Positions 46,791-57,800 of a stretch of 64,000 nt of DNA are shown in pieces. This DNA comes from Dama dama (taxonomy: Eukaryota > Chordata > Mammalia > Artiodactyla > Cervidae). The stretch covers positions 27,847,981 to 27,911,980 of the forward strand of contig NC_083693.1 of assembly GCF_033118175.1 (NCBI RefSeq), read 5' to 3'. The notes below the pieces were generated by a model. The model worked only from the letters and a program-made list of their open reading frames with translations. It was not told the origin of the DNA and ran no database searches. Each line of letters opens with the position of its first letter. Position 1 is the stretch's first letter. The position numbers and the translations under genes were made by a program.

Positions 46791-47484
46791 CGAACGCATA
46801 CACTGAGTAAAGGATATGAAATAATGTCTGACACTCAAATCCAAGCTAGACGAGCCCTCCCCATCAACCAGACCAACCATCCACCCCCACCCTGCTTTCC
46901 AGATAAACACACAGAGCCTCAGAGATCCTGCATCTCATCGCTGAGCCCAATCAGATAGACCCAGGATGAAAGCATCTCAAGAAGAGTCAACACCCAAGGA
47001 CAGCACCAGGAAGGACCTGGCTGTTGAATGCCAGAATTGGCTGGCAACAATGAAGTCAGGCAAGTACACAGGTGTGGTCCGCAGGTGGGGCCTCATGCCA
47101 TGGACCCAGCAGCAAACATGGCCCATTGCCGTCATCACACTCGTGTCCTCAGAGGACCATCTCCAGCTGCTGGCATCAGAAGGGGAGAGAATTCAACTGA
47201 CGGATCCTCTGATGCCTGATGCAGAGTCAGTCTTCTCTGCCCAACGATGCCCACCGCCGCCACCCCGCCAGGTCAGAGGACACTGCTGTTCTCGATTCCG
47301 GTCACTTGGTGTCACTGCTGTCCCTAATGAACTGGAACCACAGACGGCTCCTTGGGGAGTAAAATCACCCACCCACCCCCCTACTGCTCAGGTGAACAGG
47401 ATCCCATAAACATCTCCGGCACTGTGCCCTAATTTCAGCTTTCTTCCAGAAACAAAGAGATGGTCCATCACGGAGTATCCAACA
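46791..47484. other. unique intronic sequence
   Basis: No repeat recognised. A 147-codon plus-strand ORF (46966-47409) has no recognised domain and is not called. Confidence 0.4.
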
Positions 47485-47680
47485 TGTTCCAGACAGTTGG
47501 CACACATCATATAATTTAATCCTCACAGGAACACCTCCCAGCAACACCTGACTTTGCAAGTGAAGAAAATGAGACCCTTAGAAATTAACTTATTCAAAGC
47601 TAAAAAAAAAAAAAAAAAAAAAAAGCAAAAAGGAGGACAAGGATTGGAACCCGAGTTTGACACCAAATTTCATGACGATT
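47485..47680 (-). repeat. MIR SINE with an internal A-run
   Basis: TAATTTAATCCTCACAGGAA and GAAAATGAGACCCTTAGAAA are MIR text in reverse. A run of about 22 A at 47602-47623 sits inside and is followed by GGATTGGAACCCGAGTTTG. Confidence 0.7.
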
Positions 47681-47817
47681 CACCCCATGCTTTGGCCTCC
47701 CTTGAGACACCAGACTCGGTGCTGGGGGTTCAGGTTAAATCGAGTTGGCTTGCCATGCTCCTCGGGGGTGCTGGGAGGAAACCATGCTTAGTTTTGTTCA
47801 AAGGCACAATCATATTT

Positions 47818-48162
47818 GTTGTCGTTGTTTCTTCGCTCAGTGGGGTCTGCTTCTTTGCGACTCCAGACTGTAGCCCGCCAGGCTCCTCTGGCGGTGGGAT
47901 TTCCCAGGCAAGAATACTGGAGTGGTTGCCATTCCCTCCACCAGGGGGCCTTCGGGCCGTGAGATCGAACCCACCTCTTCCACGTCCTCCAGCTGTTGCC
48001 GCTGTTCAGTAGTTCAGTCGTGTCCACCTCTTTGCAACCCCATAGATTGCAGCACAGCAGGCCTCCTTGTCTTTCACCATCTCCCAGGGTTCGCGCAAAC
48101 GCAGGTCCGTTGAGTCGGTGACGCCATCCAAGGCCGATTCTTTACCCCTGAGCCACCCGGTG
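47818..48162 (-). repeat. BOV-A2 SINE split by BovB
   Basis: The left part (to about 47996) has GCCCGCCAGGCTCCTCTGG and AAGAATACTGGAGTGGTTGC. The missing head, GATTCTTTACCCCTGAGCCA, reappears at about 48132-48162. Confidence 0.85.
48000..48131 (-). mobile_element. BovB LINE 3' end nested in BOV-A2
   Basis: GTTCAGTAGTTCAGTCGTGT, TTTCACCATCTCCCAGGGTT and GGTGACGCCATCCAA are the BovB 3' end in minus orientation. It lies inside a SINE of the family that depends on BovB. Confidence 0.87.
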
Positions 48163-48216
48163 AGCATATCAGAGCAGGATGAAGAGCGCCTCCTTCCCTG
48201 CAGAAATCGTGGTCTA

Positions 48217-48231
48217 GTGCCCTCTTGTGGC
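48217..48231 (-). promoter_or_regulatory. CTCF-like motif
   Basis: The minus strand reads AGCCACAAGAGGGCA, matching the CTCF core except for A at one degenerate position. It lies 55 bases beyond a BOV-A2 end. Binding is unproven. Confidence 0.4.
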
Positions 48232-48819
48232 TGAACATGGAACTGGAATGAATGTGCATGGAAGGCTCTTAACGGGAGGGATTGGTAGTCACTCCTTTCC
48301 CATCGAACTTACACATTGTTTCTCCCAGGGCTGGTCCCGGAGCCCCATCTGTAACTGACAAGCCTCGTCAATTAAAATTACTGGAAGAGAATCATCCAGA
48401 GAGCCAGAAGCGACACTGGGCAAGAAGAGCAGCAAAACCGCACAGAACAACAGCTGCAAGGGGCTGGGTGCTCCTGAGTTTCCCTGCATGGAGGTTCCTG
48501 GCACCTAAACTTCCAAGGCTGAGGAGGGGGGCAGGCAGGAACAGCCCCTTGGTTTCCCCACTGATGCTATCAGGAGCAACCATAATGGTCTCCCTGCTCT
48601 TGAGCCGACAAGTGCCTCAGCCACCCTGTCACTTTCCCAAATACACGCCACCTTGATCATTCTGCTGCCTCCCTAGACTCTGGCCCAGGTCCCAGCTCCT
48701 CTCTATTCCCACTTTTCACAGACCCAGAAATAACCCTGCCCTTCACCTCTGAGAGACTTGACTTGTACATTTGCCAGTTTGGCCTCTGTGTACCCACCAG
48801 ATCCCAGGCACCTACTGCA
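48232..48819. other. unique intronic sequence
   Basis: No repeat or gene recognised. Confidence 0.4.
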
Positions 48820-49010
48820 ACATCATTTAATCAACTGCTCTAGGAAGGTAGATCTAGGAAGCATAAATTTTCAGATGAAAAGCTGGAGGCTCAGAGAGGT
48901 TAGGTAACCTGCCTAAGCACACACAGCAGCCGCCGCCGCAGTGCCAGGATTTAAACTGAAAGCGATCTGGCCCAAGAAGCCACTACTCTTCCTATGACAC
49001 TGAGTTGCCT
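48820..49010 (-). repeat. MIR SINE
   Basis: GGAGGCTCAGAGAGGTTAGG and CTGCCTAAGCACACACAGC are MIR core in reverse, with a CAGCCGCCGCCGC insertion-like stretch. Confidence 0.8.
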
Positions 49011-49159
49011 TTCAGGCAAAAGAGCCATTGAAAATCTCAGGGCCCAAGAATTGTTCTAATGGAAGATCTAGGTTTAAAAGATTAATCCAGGGTAGGACAA
49101 ACTGAGAAAGTAGTGTTGACATATATACACTATCGCGTGTAAAACAGATGACTAATGGG

Positions 49160-49378
49160 GATCTTCTCTACAGTACCGGGAGCCCAGCCTGCTCTGTGAT
49201 GACCTAGGGGGATGGAGTGGGGGAAGGGAAGTGCAAGAGGGAGGGAAGATATATATACATAGAGAGAGAGAGAGATACATAGATAATGACTGATTCATGT
49301 TGATGGATGGCAGGGACCACTATAATATTGTACAGCAATTATCCTCCAATTTAAAATTTTTTAAGAAAAAAATAAATA
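49160..49378 (+). mobile_element. L1 3' end fragment
   Basis: GCTCTGTGATGACCTAGGGG, AGAGGGAGGGAAGATATATA, ATTCATGTTGATGGATGGCA and CAATTATCCTCCAATTT form the ruminant L1 end. A short GA repeat is present at 49260-49274. Confidence 0.82.
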
Positions 49379-49537
49379 AAAGATGAATCTGGTATGGTGT
49401 GTAAGATGGGCTGGGAGGAGGAGGGACTGGACCCAGGAAGAGCAGATGAGGGTCATTAAAAGTATCCACGCCTGTGGGGTGATGTTCTGGAGAATGGTAA
49501 TGAGAAGAAGAAAATGAAAGAGACCAGCATTAAGAGT

Positions 49538-49540
<3 letters not shown>
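49379..49540. other. unique intronic sequence
   Basis: No repeat or gene recognised. Confidence 0.4.

Positions 49541-49583
<43 letters not shown>
49541..49583. repeat. (AC)n microsatellite, perfect
   Basis: Twenty-one uninterrupted AC units; likely polymorphic. Confidence 0.97.
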
Positions 49584-49585
<2 letters not shown>

Positions 49586-49599
49586 TGCGTGTGCACATT

Positions 49600-49710
49600 C
49601 TCATCAAAGTCTTATCAGTATTATTTCCGGTGAGGAAACTGTGATCCCAAAAGTAGCCAGCCCAGGGTCACACAGTTGGGAAGAGGCAGGGTTGCGAATG
49701 CAAGCTTCAT
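49600..49710 (-). repeat. MIR SINE fragment
   Basis: GGTGAGGAAACTGTGATCCC and CCCAGGGTCACACAGTTGGG are MIR core in reverse. Confidence 0.75.
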
Positions 49711-50095
49711 TTAGCAGGTGCCGCTCATAAGCAAGGTTGTACAGGCAAATAGTCTCCCACCCAGTAGGATGGCCATAAATGTTATCTTCATCCCTGGTCC
49801 TCAGAGGATCAGACTCAATAAAAAGTATCAGCAATAACTAGATGGGGAAAGACTGACCACAACATAGAGAGAGGGTCCTACCTGCAGCCTGGAGTCCAGC
49901 AGCAGGAGATGGCCCCCAGGGCAGAGCTGCAGGCCCCACTACAAAAGTGGGAGATCCCGTCTCCAAAACGGGTTACTGTGGGACAAGGCTCCTCCATGAA
50001 CCAACCAGTGCACCGGACAAGACAGCACCTGCTCACAAACGAGACCGCCTGGAACAGCCAGACGAGAGCCCAAAGCGTGCACGGGACAGAAGTAG
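49711..50095. other. unique intronic sequence
   Basis: No repeat or gene recognised. Confidence 0.4.
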
Positions 50096-50301
50096 GCCCC
50101 GGTGGCTCAGTGGGGAAGAATCACCTGCCAATGCAAAAGACATGGGTTCGATCCCTGATCTGGGAAGATCCTTGGAGAAGGAAATGGCAACCCACTCCAG
50201 TATTCTTGCCTGGGAAATCCCATGGACAGAGGAGCCTGGTGGGCTACAGTCCATGGAGTCGCAAGGAGTCGGACACGACTTAGCAACTGAACAATGACAA
50301 C
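50096..50301 (+). repeat. BOV-A2 SINE
   Basis: From CCCCGGTGGCTCAGTGGGGA to CGGACACGACTTAGCAACTG. The first bases of the head are missing. Confidence 0.94.
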
Positions 50302-50929
50302 AAGCCAGTCCAGGGAGGGCCCAGGACCCTGGTTTGCAAGGCACGTTGATACCCATCAATGTAGACGGGTGTCTCTGAGAACAGTGATGGTCTAGAGAGG
50401 TTGAGAGACAGCACCAAGCTCTCACATCTGGTAAATATCAGCGCCTTGTACCTCCTGAGCAGTTACCGGTGTGTAAGTAATGCCAATGCTTAGGAGTGGG
50501 ACGGGGCGGGGGTGGGGTGCGGGGAGAGAAATGCGAGAGATGCCTTGGAGGTCATAAGGCTCCCTTCTGCCATGACACTAACCCCACAGCGTGGCCGTCT
50601 GTCAGCCTCTCTGTGTCCCCATCAAGACTGATCTTCCTGGGCAGGAACCATGTCCTGCTCATTCATCTCCATTACCCCTGAGCAGATGCACTGACCCTCC
50701 TGCTGCTGCTAAGACAGACTTGGAGGGAAGGAGGGCGCTCCAGCCGACGTCCTTCACCCAGGGCACTCTCCCAGCCGCCTCCCGGGGGAAGCTCAGGTGA
50801 GGAGACTCATGTGCCTGGGCTGCAGATACGAGGCAGGCAGGACCAGCTCTGCCGAGGGAGGCCCCGCCTAAGGGAGAGACCGACCTCCCTGCTCAAGAAA
50901 GGATCTGCAAGCCAGGCCAGCCAGTGAGC
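50302..50929. other. unique intronic sequence
   Basis: No repeat or gene recognised. Confidence 0.4.
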
Positions 50930-51210
50930 ATCCCGCCGGACTAGAGAGCCGCAACCCCAGCTCCCGTCAAAGGCAGCCGCCTGCCGCGGACCGACTCGGG
51001 CGCAGCACTGCCCTCTGGTGGCCACCGGGAGCCTAGACGCAGACGATCTCGGCAGGCAGGAAGCCAAAGGCGTTAAGGCTTGTTTACGGGGACCTCAGTC
51101 GTGATGCGCGGAGAACGCGGAAGAGATGCAGTTGTGCGTGCGCAAAGACGCCCCCGATGCGCGCGCACAGCCCGTTTTACCGTGGGAGGCAGCCCAGATT
51201 AGGACTGCGA
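50930..51210. promoter_or_regulatory. CpG-rich islet in the intron
   Basis: A short stretch has many CpGs (CCGCGGACCGACTCGGGCG, GATGCGCGGAGAACGCGGAA and GTGCGTGCGCAAAGACGCCC), while the flanks are CpG-poor. TGCGTGCGCA resembles an NRF1 site. It also holds a CTCF-like motif. Possible alternative promoter or enhancer. Confidence 0.45.
51009..51023 (-). promoter_or_regulatory. CTCF-like motif, strong match
   Basis: The minus strand reads GGCCACCAGAGGGCA, fitting every position of the CTCF core pattern CCASYAGRKGGCR. The CpG-rich surroundings make methylation-sensitive binding possible. Confidence 0.55.
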
Positions 51211-51914
51211 GTCTAAGACTGCTCCCTTCATTCCCCTCTCTCTTTGCAGGAGGCTAAGGGTTCCTTTCCCTGCCTCTGGGAGAGCCTAGATCGCTCAGCC
51301 GCAGAGCAGATGCTGGCAGAGGGCGGGAGGACGAGAGCCTCACCAGCTGGGGAGGCGGCCTTGCTGGTTCTGGTCTCACTGTGCTAGGAACTCGCTGGGG
51401 GACTGAGTCCGGTCTATTCATTTCCCTGGAGCCTCAGGTTCCCGCTCTGTAAAACTAGATTTGGCCCCAGTTGTTTCTGAGCCCCTTTCCAGGTCAGATG
51501 ATTTATGGTTCAAAGTCTTGATCTTTCCCCCTAATTCAAAAACACTCCCGGACATCTAGAAATGGAACCAACCAACATGGCGCCCTAGCGCTTGGGAGCC
51601 CATGGAGTGTGTCTCTGATCACCCCGGCCTGGCAGTGACCCCGAGAGGGAGACAGGCTCCAATTTCTAGAGGTGATCCCAGCTCCCAGAAGGGGGAACTG
51701 AGGGGCTCCCGGATGGGGTGAACTCTTCAAGCCAAGCAGCAGCAAAATGGGGTGTTTCCACAGACACCTGCCCTGCAGTCCAGGAGTTTGCTGGAACCCC
51801 AGCTCTCTCTGTGGGGACAGCTGGAGCCACCCCCCATGTTTATCCCTTTAGACAGAGCATCCCTGAGCAAGGGGGACTGAGACACACCGCAAGAGTAAGG
51901 GTGTGGGTGTGTGT
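51211..51914. other. unique intronic sequence
   Basis: No repeat or gene recognised. Confidence 0.4.
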
Positions 51915-52036
51915 GCATGAGCTGCTCAGCCCTGTCGGACTCTTCCCTCTCCCAGGGACTAGCCCACAAGCCTCCTCTCTCCATGGGATTCTCCAGGCAA
52001 GAATACTGGAGTGGGTTGGCCATTTCCTTCTCCAGG
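51915..52036 (-). repeat. BOV-A2 SINE, truncated
   Basis: GGATTCTCCAGGCAAGAATA and GAGTGGGTTGGCCATTTCC are kept. The tRNA-like head is missing at the right. Confidence 0.85.
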
Positions 52037-52819
52037 AAGAGAAAGGGTAGAGGGAGGTCAAGGCTGCTCATTTGAGGAGGAGGCAAGAGAAACATCAGGA
52101 AGAACTAGAATTCACCCTCCAGGAAGATGCTCTAAACATCAGCTTCTAGCTCAAGATGGAGACACCAGACATCCCATTGTGCTCCGCATCCAGTGGCAGC
52201 CTTAGAACTCCAAACCTGGACTGGGAGAAGCCGCCCCGCCCTCCACTCTCTCATCCAGGCTGTCTCTGGCCATGGGCAACTGGGGACACAGTCCTGCTGA
52301 CCGTGTCTCAGCCCAGAGTGGAGCTGGCAGGGACCCAGCGGCCAGCTTCCTGAATCCCCGCCAGTCTCAGCTGGCACCTGGTCTCCTGGGGGAACTGACC
52401 TGACCTCAGAAACCGGGACACCAGGAGGTGGCCAAGGAGGTCTGGGGAGGGGGCTTGGCTGAGACGTGGCCTCAGGGAGGCTGCTGTTGGGAACAGGTCA
52501 GGAGGACCCCAACTCTCCCCCATCATTACAACCTGTCTGTGTCAGCGCTGGCCAGGACAGACTGGCCAACACCAGACCCACCACTCTCTGATTCGCCTTC
52601 CTCTCCAAGTCCAGCCAGGGGAATTCTCAGTAAGGGAATCGGAACATTAAAAAGGATCCTCCTAAATCTTCATAAAATCATTTTTTAAAAACCTTTTATT
52701 TTATGATTAATTTATCTGGATGGTCATAGATTCATGAATGTGTGTGTATAGCAGTATATATTCACATGCATAACAGTACTGCAAAGGAGTATAGGCAATA
52801 CTAAATGTCATACTCCTTT
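52037..52819. other. unique intronic sequence
   Basis: No repeat or gene recognised; A+T-rich from 52670. Confidence 0.4.
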
Positions 52820-53012
52820 GCCGCTGATTGGCTGTGTGAAAGGAAGCAGGTCACATGCCAACTCTGGACTCATTTTTCCCATCTGTAAAATGGGATTCAT
52901 AATAGTGCTTATCTCATAGAGTTGGTGTGAGGCCATGATATTACCTCCAAAGTGCTTGGAATAGTGTCTGGAACATAGTAAGTGCTCAGTAAACACCAGC
53001 TGTCATGAGTTA
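52820..53012 (+). repeat. MIR SINE
   Basis: CCCATCTGTAAAATGGGATT, CTCATAGAGTTGGTGTGAGG and CATAGTAAGTGCTCAGTAAA are well-preserved MIR text. Confidence 0.9.
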
Positions 53013-53180
53013 CCATGTATTGGTAGCTTTCTCTTTACTGGGCATTGACACAGGTCACTGACTCTCAAGAGTGCGGCTATGAGGGTGGTTGTAATTATTA
53101 TCCTCATCTCACAGAGAGGGCAACTGAGGCCCAGAGGAGGGAAGGAGTTTGTCCAGAGCCAGAAAAAGGCCAGGTGTTGG
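53013..53180 (-). repeat. MIR SINE, inverted next to another
   Basis: ATTATCCTCATCTCACAGAG and CAACTGAGGCCCAGAGGAGG are MIR in reverse, directly after a plus-strand MIR. Confidence 0.82.
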
Positions 53181-54239
53181 GGAGCTGATGGGGACACCAG
53201 TTGCCAGCTTCTACTCCCTACTGGATGATTCTGTCTGGGGACAGAATCCTGAATCTTCCACCACCCAAATGGGGCACACTTCTGATGGGATAAGTCAGAT
53301 GCAGGGACAGGGGCAAAGGGGAAGTCTGAAAGGACAGGCTCCAAGCCGACTGCGCCCACAGATCCTGGAGCCCTGTATGTAAATAAAGCTCAGCAGAGGC
53401 CTCCCGGAGCACGGTTCTAATTGGCGTGGGCTGCAGGCTGCGAAGAGCCTGGGGCTGCCAGCCTCGCATAGTTGCTGCCTCTGGGGACCCTGGATTTGGA
53501 ATCATTGCCCCAGAGGGAGACACAGTCGTGGGCGAGGCTCTGGCTTTGACAGAGTGCCCAGAGAGGGTGCCAGAGCCGAGTGGGAGAAGACGGGCTGGCA
53601 CCTGGGTGGGCACGGCCTCCAGCAGCCCGAGGGCCCACAACTCCCTGCCCCTCTCTGTGCCTCTCCTGGGACCCTCGCAGGGAATGTAAGGGAGAAGCTG
53701 ACCCAAGAGGTCCCTTCCAGCTCTGAATTCCAGGGAGCCCTGCCCTCAGGGGGTAGGCAGAAATGTGACGATCCTCGTGGGGGTTCCACTGGGCACTGGG
53801 CTTCTGGAGTCTCCATCCCTGATGGTCTGATGAGCCAATCCATCAAAGAGGGGCTGCCGGCATGCCGGGCCCTGGAGAGTTTGTGTTTCTCAAAGCAGAG
53901 GCCAGTGAGGCTCAAGGGATGATGGATGACCTGAGCTGAGGGCTCAGGGGGTCATTGATAGAGCTGAGGGCCCAAGTTCAGCCTCGACTCAGGCCACACT
54001 TAGATCCAGCTGCCAGGACACTCAGCTGCCCTCCACAAAGCCCTCCCAGATGGGCCGCTGCCTTAATGCTGCCCCTAGGCAGAAAAGGAACTTTCTGGAT
54101 AAAAACGATCTGCTTCTCCTTTCCCAACAGCCAGAGGGTGTCCAGCTGCAGGGGACAGCCGTGGAAAGAATGCCATGGAGAGGCCATGGTTGGGGAGTGG
54201 GGTGGGGGGCTCAAGACTCTTCCAGATCTTTCCGACACT
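53181..54239. other. unique G+C-rich intronic sequence
   Basis: No repeat recognised. ORFs of 110-162 codons overlap on both strands and are taken as noise. Confidence 0.4.
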
Positions 54240-54350
54240 CAAGTTCTGCCCTTCATTTTGTTTGGTAAATCGAGACAATGGGGCTAATAATCCCTGCTTC
54301 TTCAAGGAGCTGTGGCAAAAATAAATGCAACAACTGTAAACTGGAAAGCA
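54240..54350 (+). repeat. MIR SINE fragment
   Basis: GACAATGGGGCTAATAATCC and AGGAGCTGTGGC follow the MIR middle part. Confidence 0.55.
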
Positions 54351-54639
54351 AGACAGAAATGAATGGGGTGGATTCATGGAGGTGAAGGATTTGCTACAAG
54401 CGACAAAGGGCAGGACCCGGAGGGCTACTGGAGACTGTCTTTTGAACGCTGGCCTGGCCTCGGGTCTAGGGGGCCCTAGGAATCCTGATCCCCCTGCCAG
54501 CCAGCCTGCCCCCTCCTCCCACACTGCTGCTCCCTCTGCCAATTCATCAACCCTTCCTTGGGACAGAGCCAAGAAGGGGAGCCAGGGCTTCAGGACCACC
54601 TCTCCTAATGCTGGCCCAGGCCCTTCCAATCCCAACAGC
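54351..54639. other. unique intronic sequence
   Basis: No repeat or gene recognised. Confidence 0.4.
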
Positions 54640-54800
54640 GGGCCCTGAAACTTTTCTAATTATGCATGCTTAAGCAATAAAAATTTCATCATGTAACCTC
54701 CAAACATGCCTATTTACTAAATTATATGCTTATACATCTTCCATCCATACATTAAATATTAAATATTCCCTTTTCTCAATGAGAATAACTTGAAATAGAA
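54640..54800. other. A+T-rich block, possible conserved element
   Basis: CTAATTATGCATGCTTAAGC and ATTAAATATTAAATATTCCC stand out against G+C-rich flanks. They offer TAAT and POU-like ATGCAT motifs. Function is not shown. Confidence 0.35.
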
Positions 54801-57800
54801 GTTCTAACGTTTTCTTCTCACACCCAGCAGAGGCCCCTGCTTGGGCAAGGAGCTGGAGCTTGGCAGGGGCTATCTCCTCGCCTTGAGCTCACGGTACAGA
54901 AGGAGGGCTCATGAGAGGCCTCCAGTGAGAGTCCACAGGCTTCAGTACATTCTTGCTAAGCGTCACACTTGGTCTTGGAGGTGACCCCACACTGGGGAGC
55001 CCAGAGTCCTCCAGAAGTGGACAGGGAAGGAAGGGGAGGACAGTGGCCAGTAGCCAATGGCCAGCAAGGGGGCACCTGCTGCCCTCCTCAGGGTGGCGTC
55101 ATGGGGGTCAGCACCAAGCCCAGGGGTGGTGTCCTTAGACGTGGCCTAGCAGAGCCTCCTCGGACTGGTCCTTGGGCCCTGGGAGGGCATACGTCCAAGC
55201 CGGAAAGCACACTGCCCCGTGCTCTCAACTCGTAGCTGAATTTACAGGCTCAGAAAGGCTACAGTCTTCTATCGTGGTCCACAGAGGGTAAGGGACAGTC
55301 TAGGGGGGTTGACTCACATGTCCCATCCCTTTCTCTAAGCCTACCCTTCCACTGGCCAACTGGACGCCCCAAAGGGAGGCTGGAGATGGTGTCTGTGGTC
55401 TCAGGATAAGCCACTGGACGTGGCCCTTGAGATGGGGGACCCCAGGCAGCTGCAGAGATGCCATGAACCTGGGGTCAAAGGCCACCCTGAGGTAGGGTCA
55501 CAGGTTACCCACAGTCTCAGCAAAGGGCCAGCTGGGGCGGGGGCCGAGTCCACCCCTGACAGTTAAAGAGGAGGGGGCAGCAGGCAGAGACCAGTGGGGC
55601 AAGGGTGGAGGTGGCATCAGGCCCTTCCCCCCGCACAGCCTCAGCACTCCACTTCCACTACGCAGAAGAAGGGTCCGCCACTTGCAGGATGCTGAGCTGA
55701 CAACCAGGTTCCAGGCTCAGCCCTCGGGAGGCCAGGACAAGCTCTCGCAAAGCTAGGGCCAGGCCAGGCTGGTTTTACCCAAGCCTGTCATGTACTTGGT
55801 CCCCTGGAGCTGCAGGATGGATGTCCTGGGCCCCAGGGTGCTCCTCAGAAGACTGAGCTGGGCTCAGGGTTCTGGTTCCAGGGAGGGTCCTCCAGGGAAG
55901 GCCTGGAACCCACCTCCCACAGCCTGGCGTCCACACAAAAGCTCAGGACCTCTGCAGCCCAGGGTCCCCAGCTTCTCTCCAGGACTATACCCACTCCCCC
56001 TGCTACATCTCACCCCCAAAGCCCTTCACATCTCTGCCTACCTCCCTCAGGCCTAGCCCCAGTTTGGGGGCTCCTGACTGAGCCCCATGATGTTCTTGGG
56101 GCCTGGCTCCCACCGCTGCCTGCAGTCCGGCTTACACTGGTAATTGTCCAGGCTGGCTGTGCTCGTGACCCTCAGGAAGACTGAGAATCAAGGAGTCAGT
56201 GCAGCAGCAAGCGAAGTCCCAAATGATCCTTCACCCAGACAGCGGAGGGCCTTCCGGGAAGACAGGGGAAATAAAGGGACCAGAGCCCCGGAAACGCCAG
56301 GGGCCCCGCTGTGGCTCAGGGCCCCAGCCAAAAGCCCGTGTTCTTCTCAAGAACACCCAGCCCAGAGATGCCGCCTTCTTCCCCTGGTCTTTCTAACAGC
56401 CCGAGGATGCACGGTTCCACCCCAGCCCCAGGCAGACCTGGTCTCCAGACGCCCAGACGGCCCCCCTCCCCGCCACCACCCTCTGCCTTTGTGACGTCAG
56501 AGCCGGGTCGGGCGCGGCCGGCGCGGACCCTTCTAGGTGAGGTTACTGTGTGTCAGGAGCTTCAACCGCAGAGGTTCTGACCTCCTGAACAGGAAGAGGC
56601 CAAAAGGGAGGGCGCTTGGGGAGGGATGGAGGTGAGACTCACACGTCTGTCTTGAGGCCTTGCATCTGATCTCCTCCTGATGCTGGCGGGGCTGCCAACT
56701 CCCCATCAGAAGCACCCTCAGTCAGCCTCCCACGGGGGAGGCGGGAACCAACCCACACACCAGCCCAGAGAGGAAGAGCCACAGGAAATCTCTAGTCCCT
56801 CTGAAAACTCAGGTGTCATCAGTTCAGCACCTAAAGGAGAAACCTCAGGACCCCAGAGCCCCGGAAACAGGCAGGTGGCTGGGTGGCAGTCACCCCTGAT
56901 TCCCTTAGCCAGCCTCTTCCTCAGCCCCCGGAGCCCGTCCAAGCTGCACCCCCAGACATACAGCAGCATTAAGGGCTTCAGGCTGATGGAGGGCTAGGGG
57001 ACCCCTTGACACCATATCTCTGATACCATCAGACATCCAAGGAACACATTCCTTTCCAGCAAAGCATAGGTTCGGAGTCAAGCCCCCCTCCTGGATCCCA
57101 CTAAAGGAAGGCCCCCTCTTCTGCCTGGAGGGCTCCTCTCTGCCCTCAAGCCTCCATGTGTAGCCCTGCAGCGTGGGGGGCCTGGGCTTTGAGGTGGGAC
57201 CTCAGCCCTGCAGAGGTCTAAGCCTGGCTCACTGCTTGGGGCTGTGCACCCCCAGGAGCCATTTGGCAGCCTGAGCCGTCATCATGGGGTAAGATACAGA
57301 GGGTGACATCTGCTTCCCAGGGCGAGCACACCTCCCCTCCTTCTCTCCATGGTCCTCTGCCTCCAGGCCAGGAGGCTGGACCCTTCCCCAGTTCAGTCAA
57401 TACCAGCCATGGATATAACAGGGCACCGGGGAGAAGATGGGGTGAGGAAGGGTCATCCCACCCGTGACCTCTGACCTTCCCCCACCTGCCGCTCGGCACA
57501 GCTCCTGTGGGAATCCAGTCGCCTGGCTCTGAGGTGTTGGGGTGTTTTCAAGGAAAGGAGTCCCAACTCCCAGGTAAAGAGTTTGAGTCCTGAAACAAGG
57601 ATGGAGACACTCACAGAGGGACTCCCAATCTACTCCTGGCTCCCTGTCCCCCCAGCTGCCCTTTTGGTCCTTCAATGGCACAGGGAACAAAAAGCCACTT
57701 CCTCCCTTCCCATCACTGACCTTTCCAGCAGTCCCATTCTAGACCCTCTGCCTGGAAAGAGCAACCAGCTCTTCCCTATCAAACTGCCTCTCCAAGCCTC

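Noticed and set aside
54075..54635. 186-codon minus-strand ORF
   Set aside because: No recognised family; crosses a MIR fragment.
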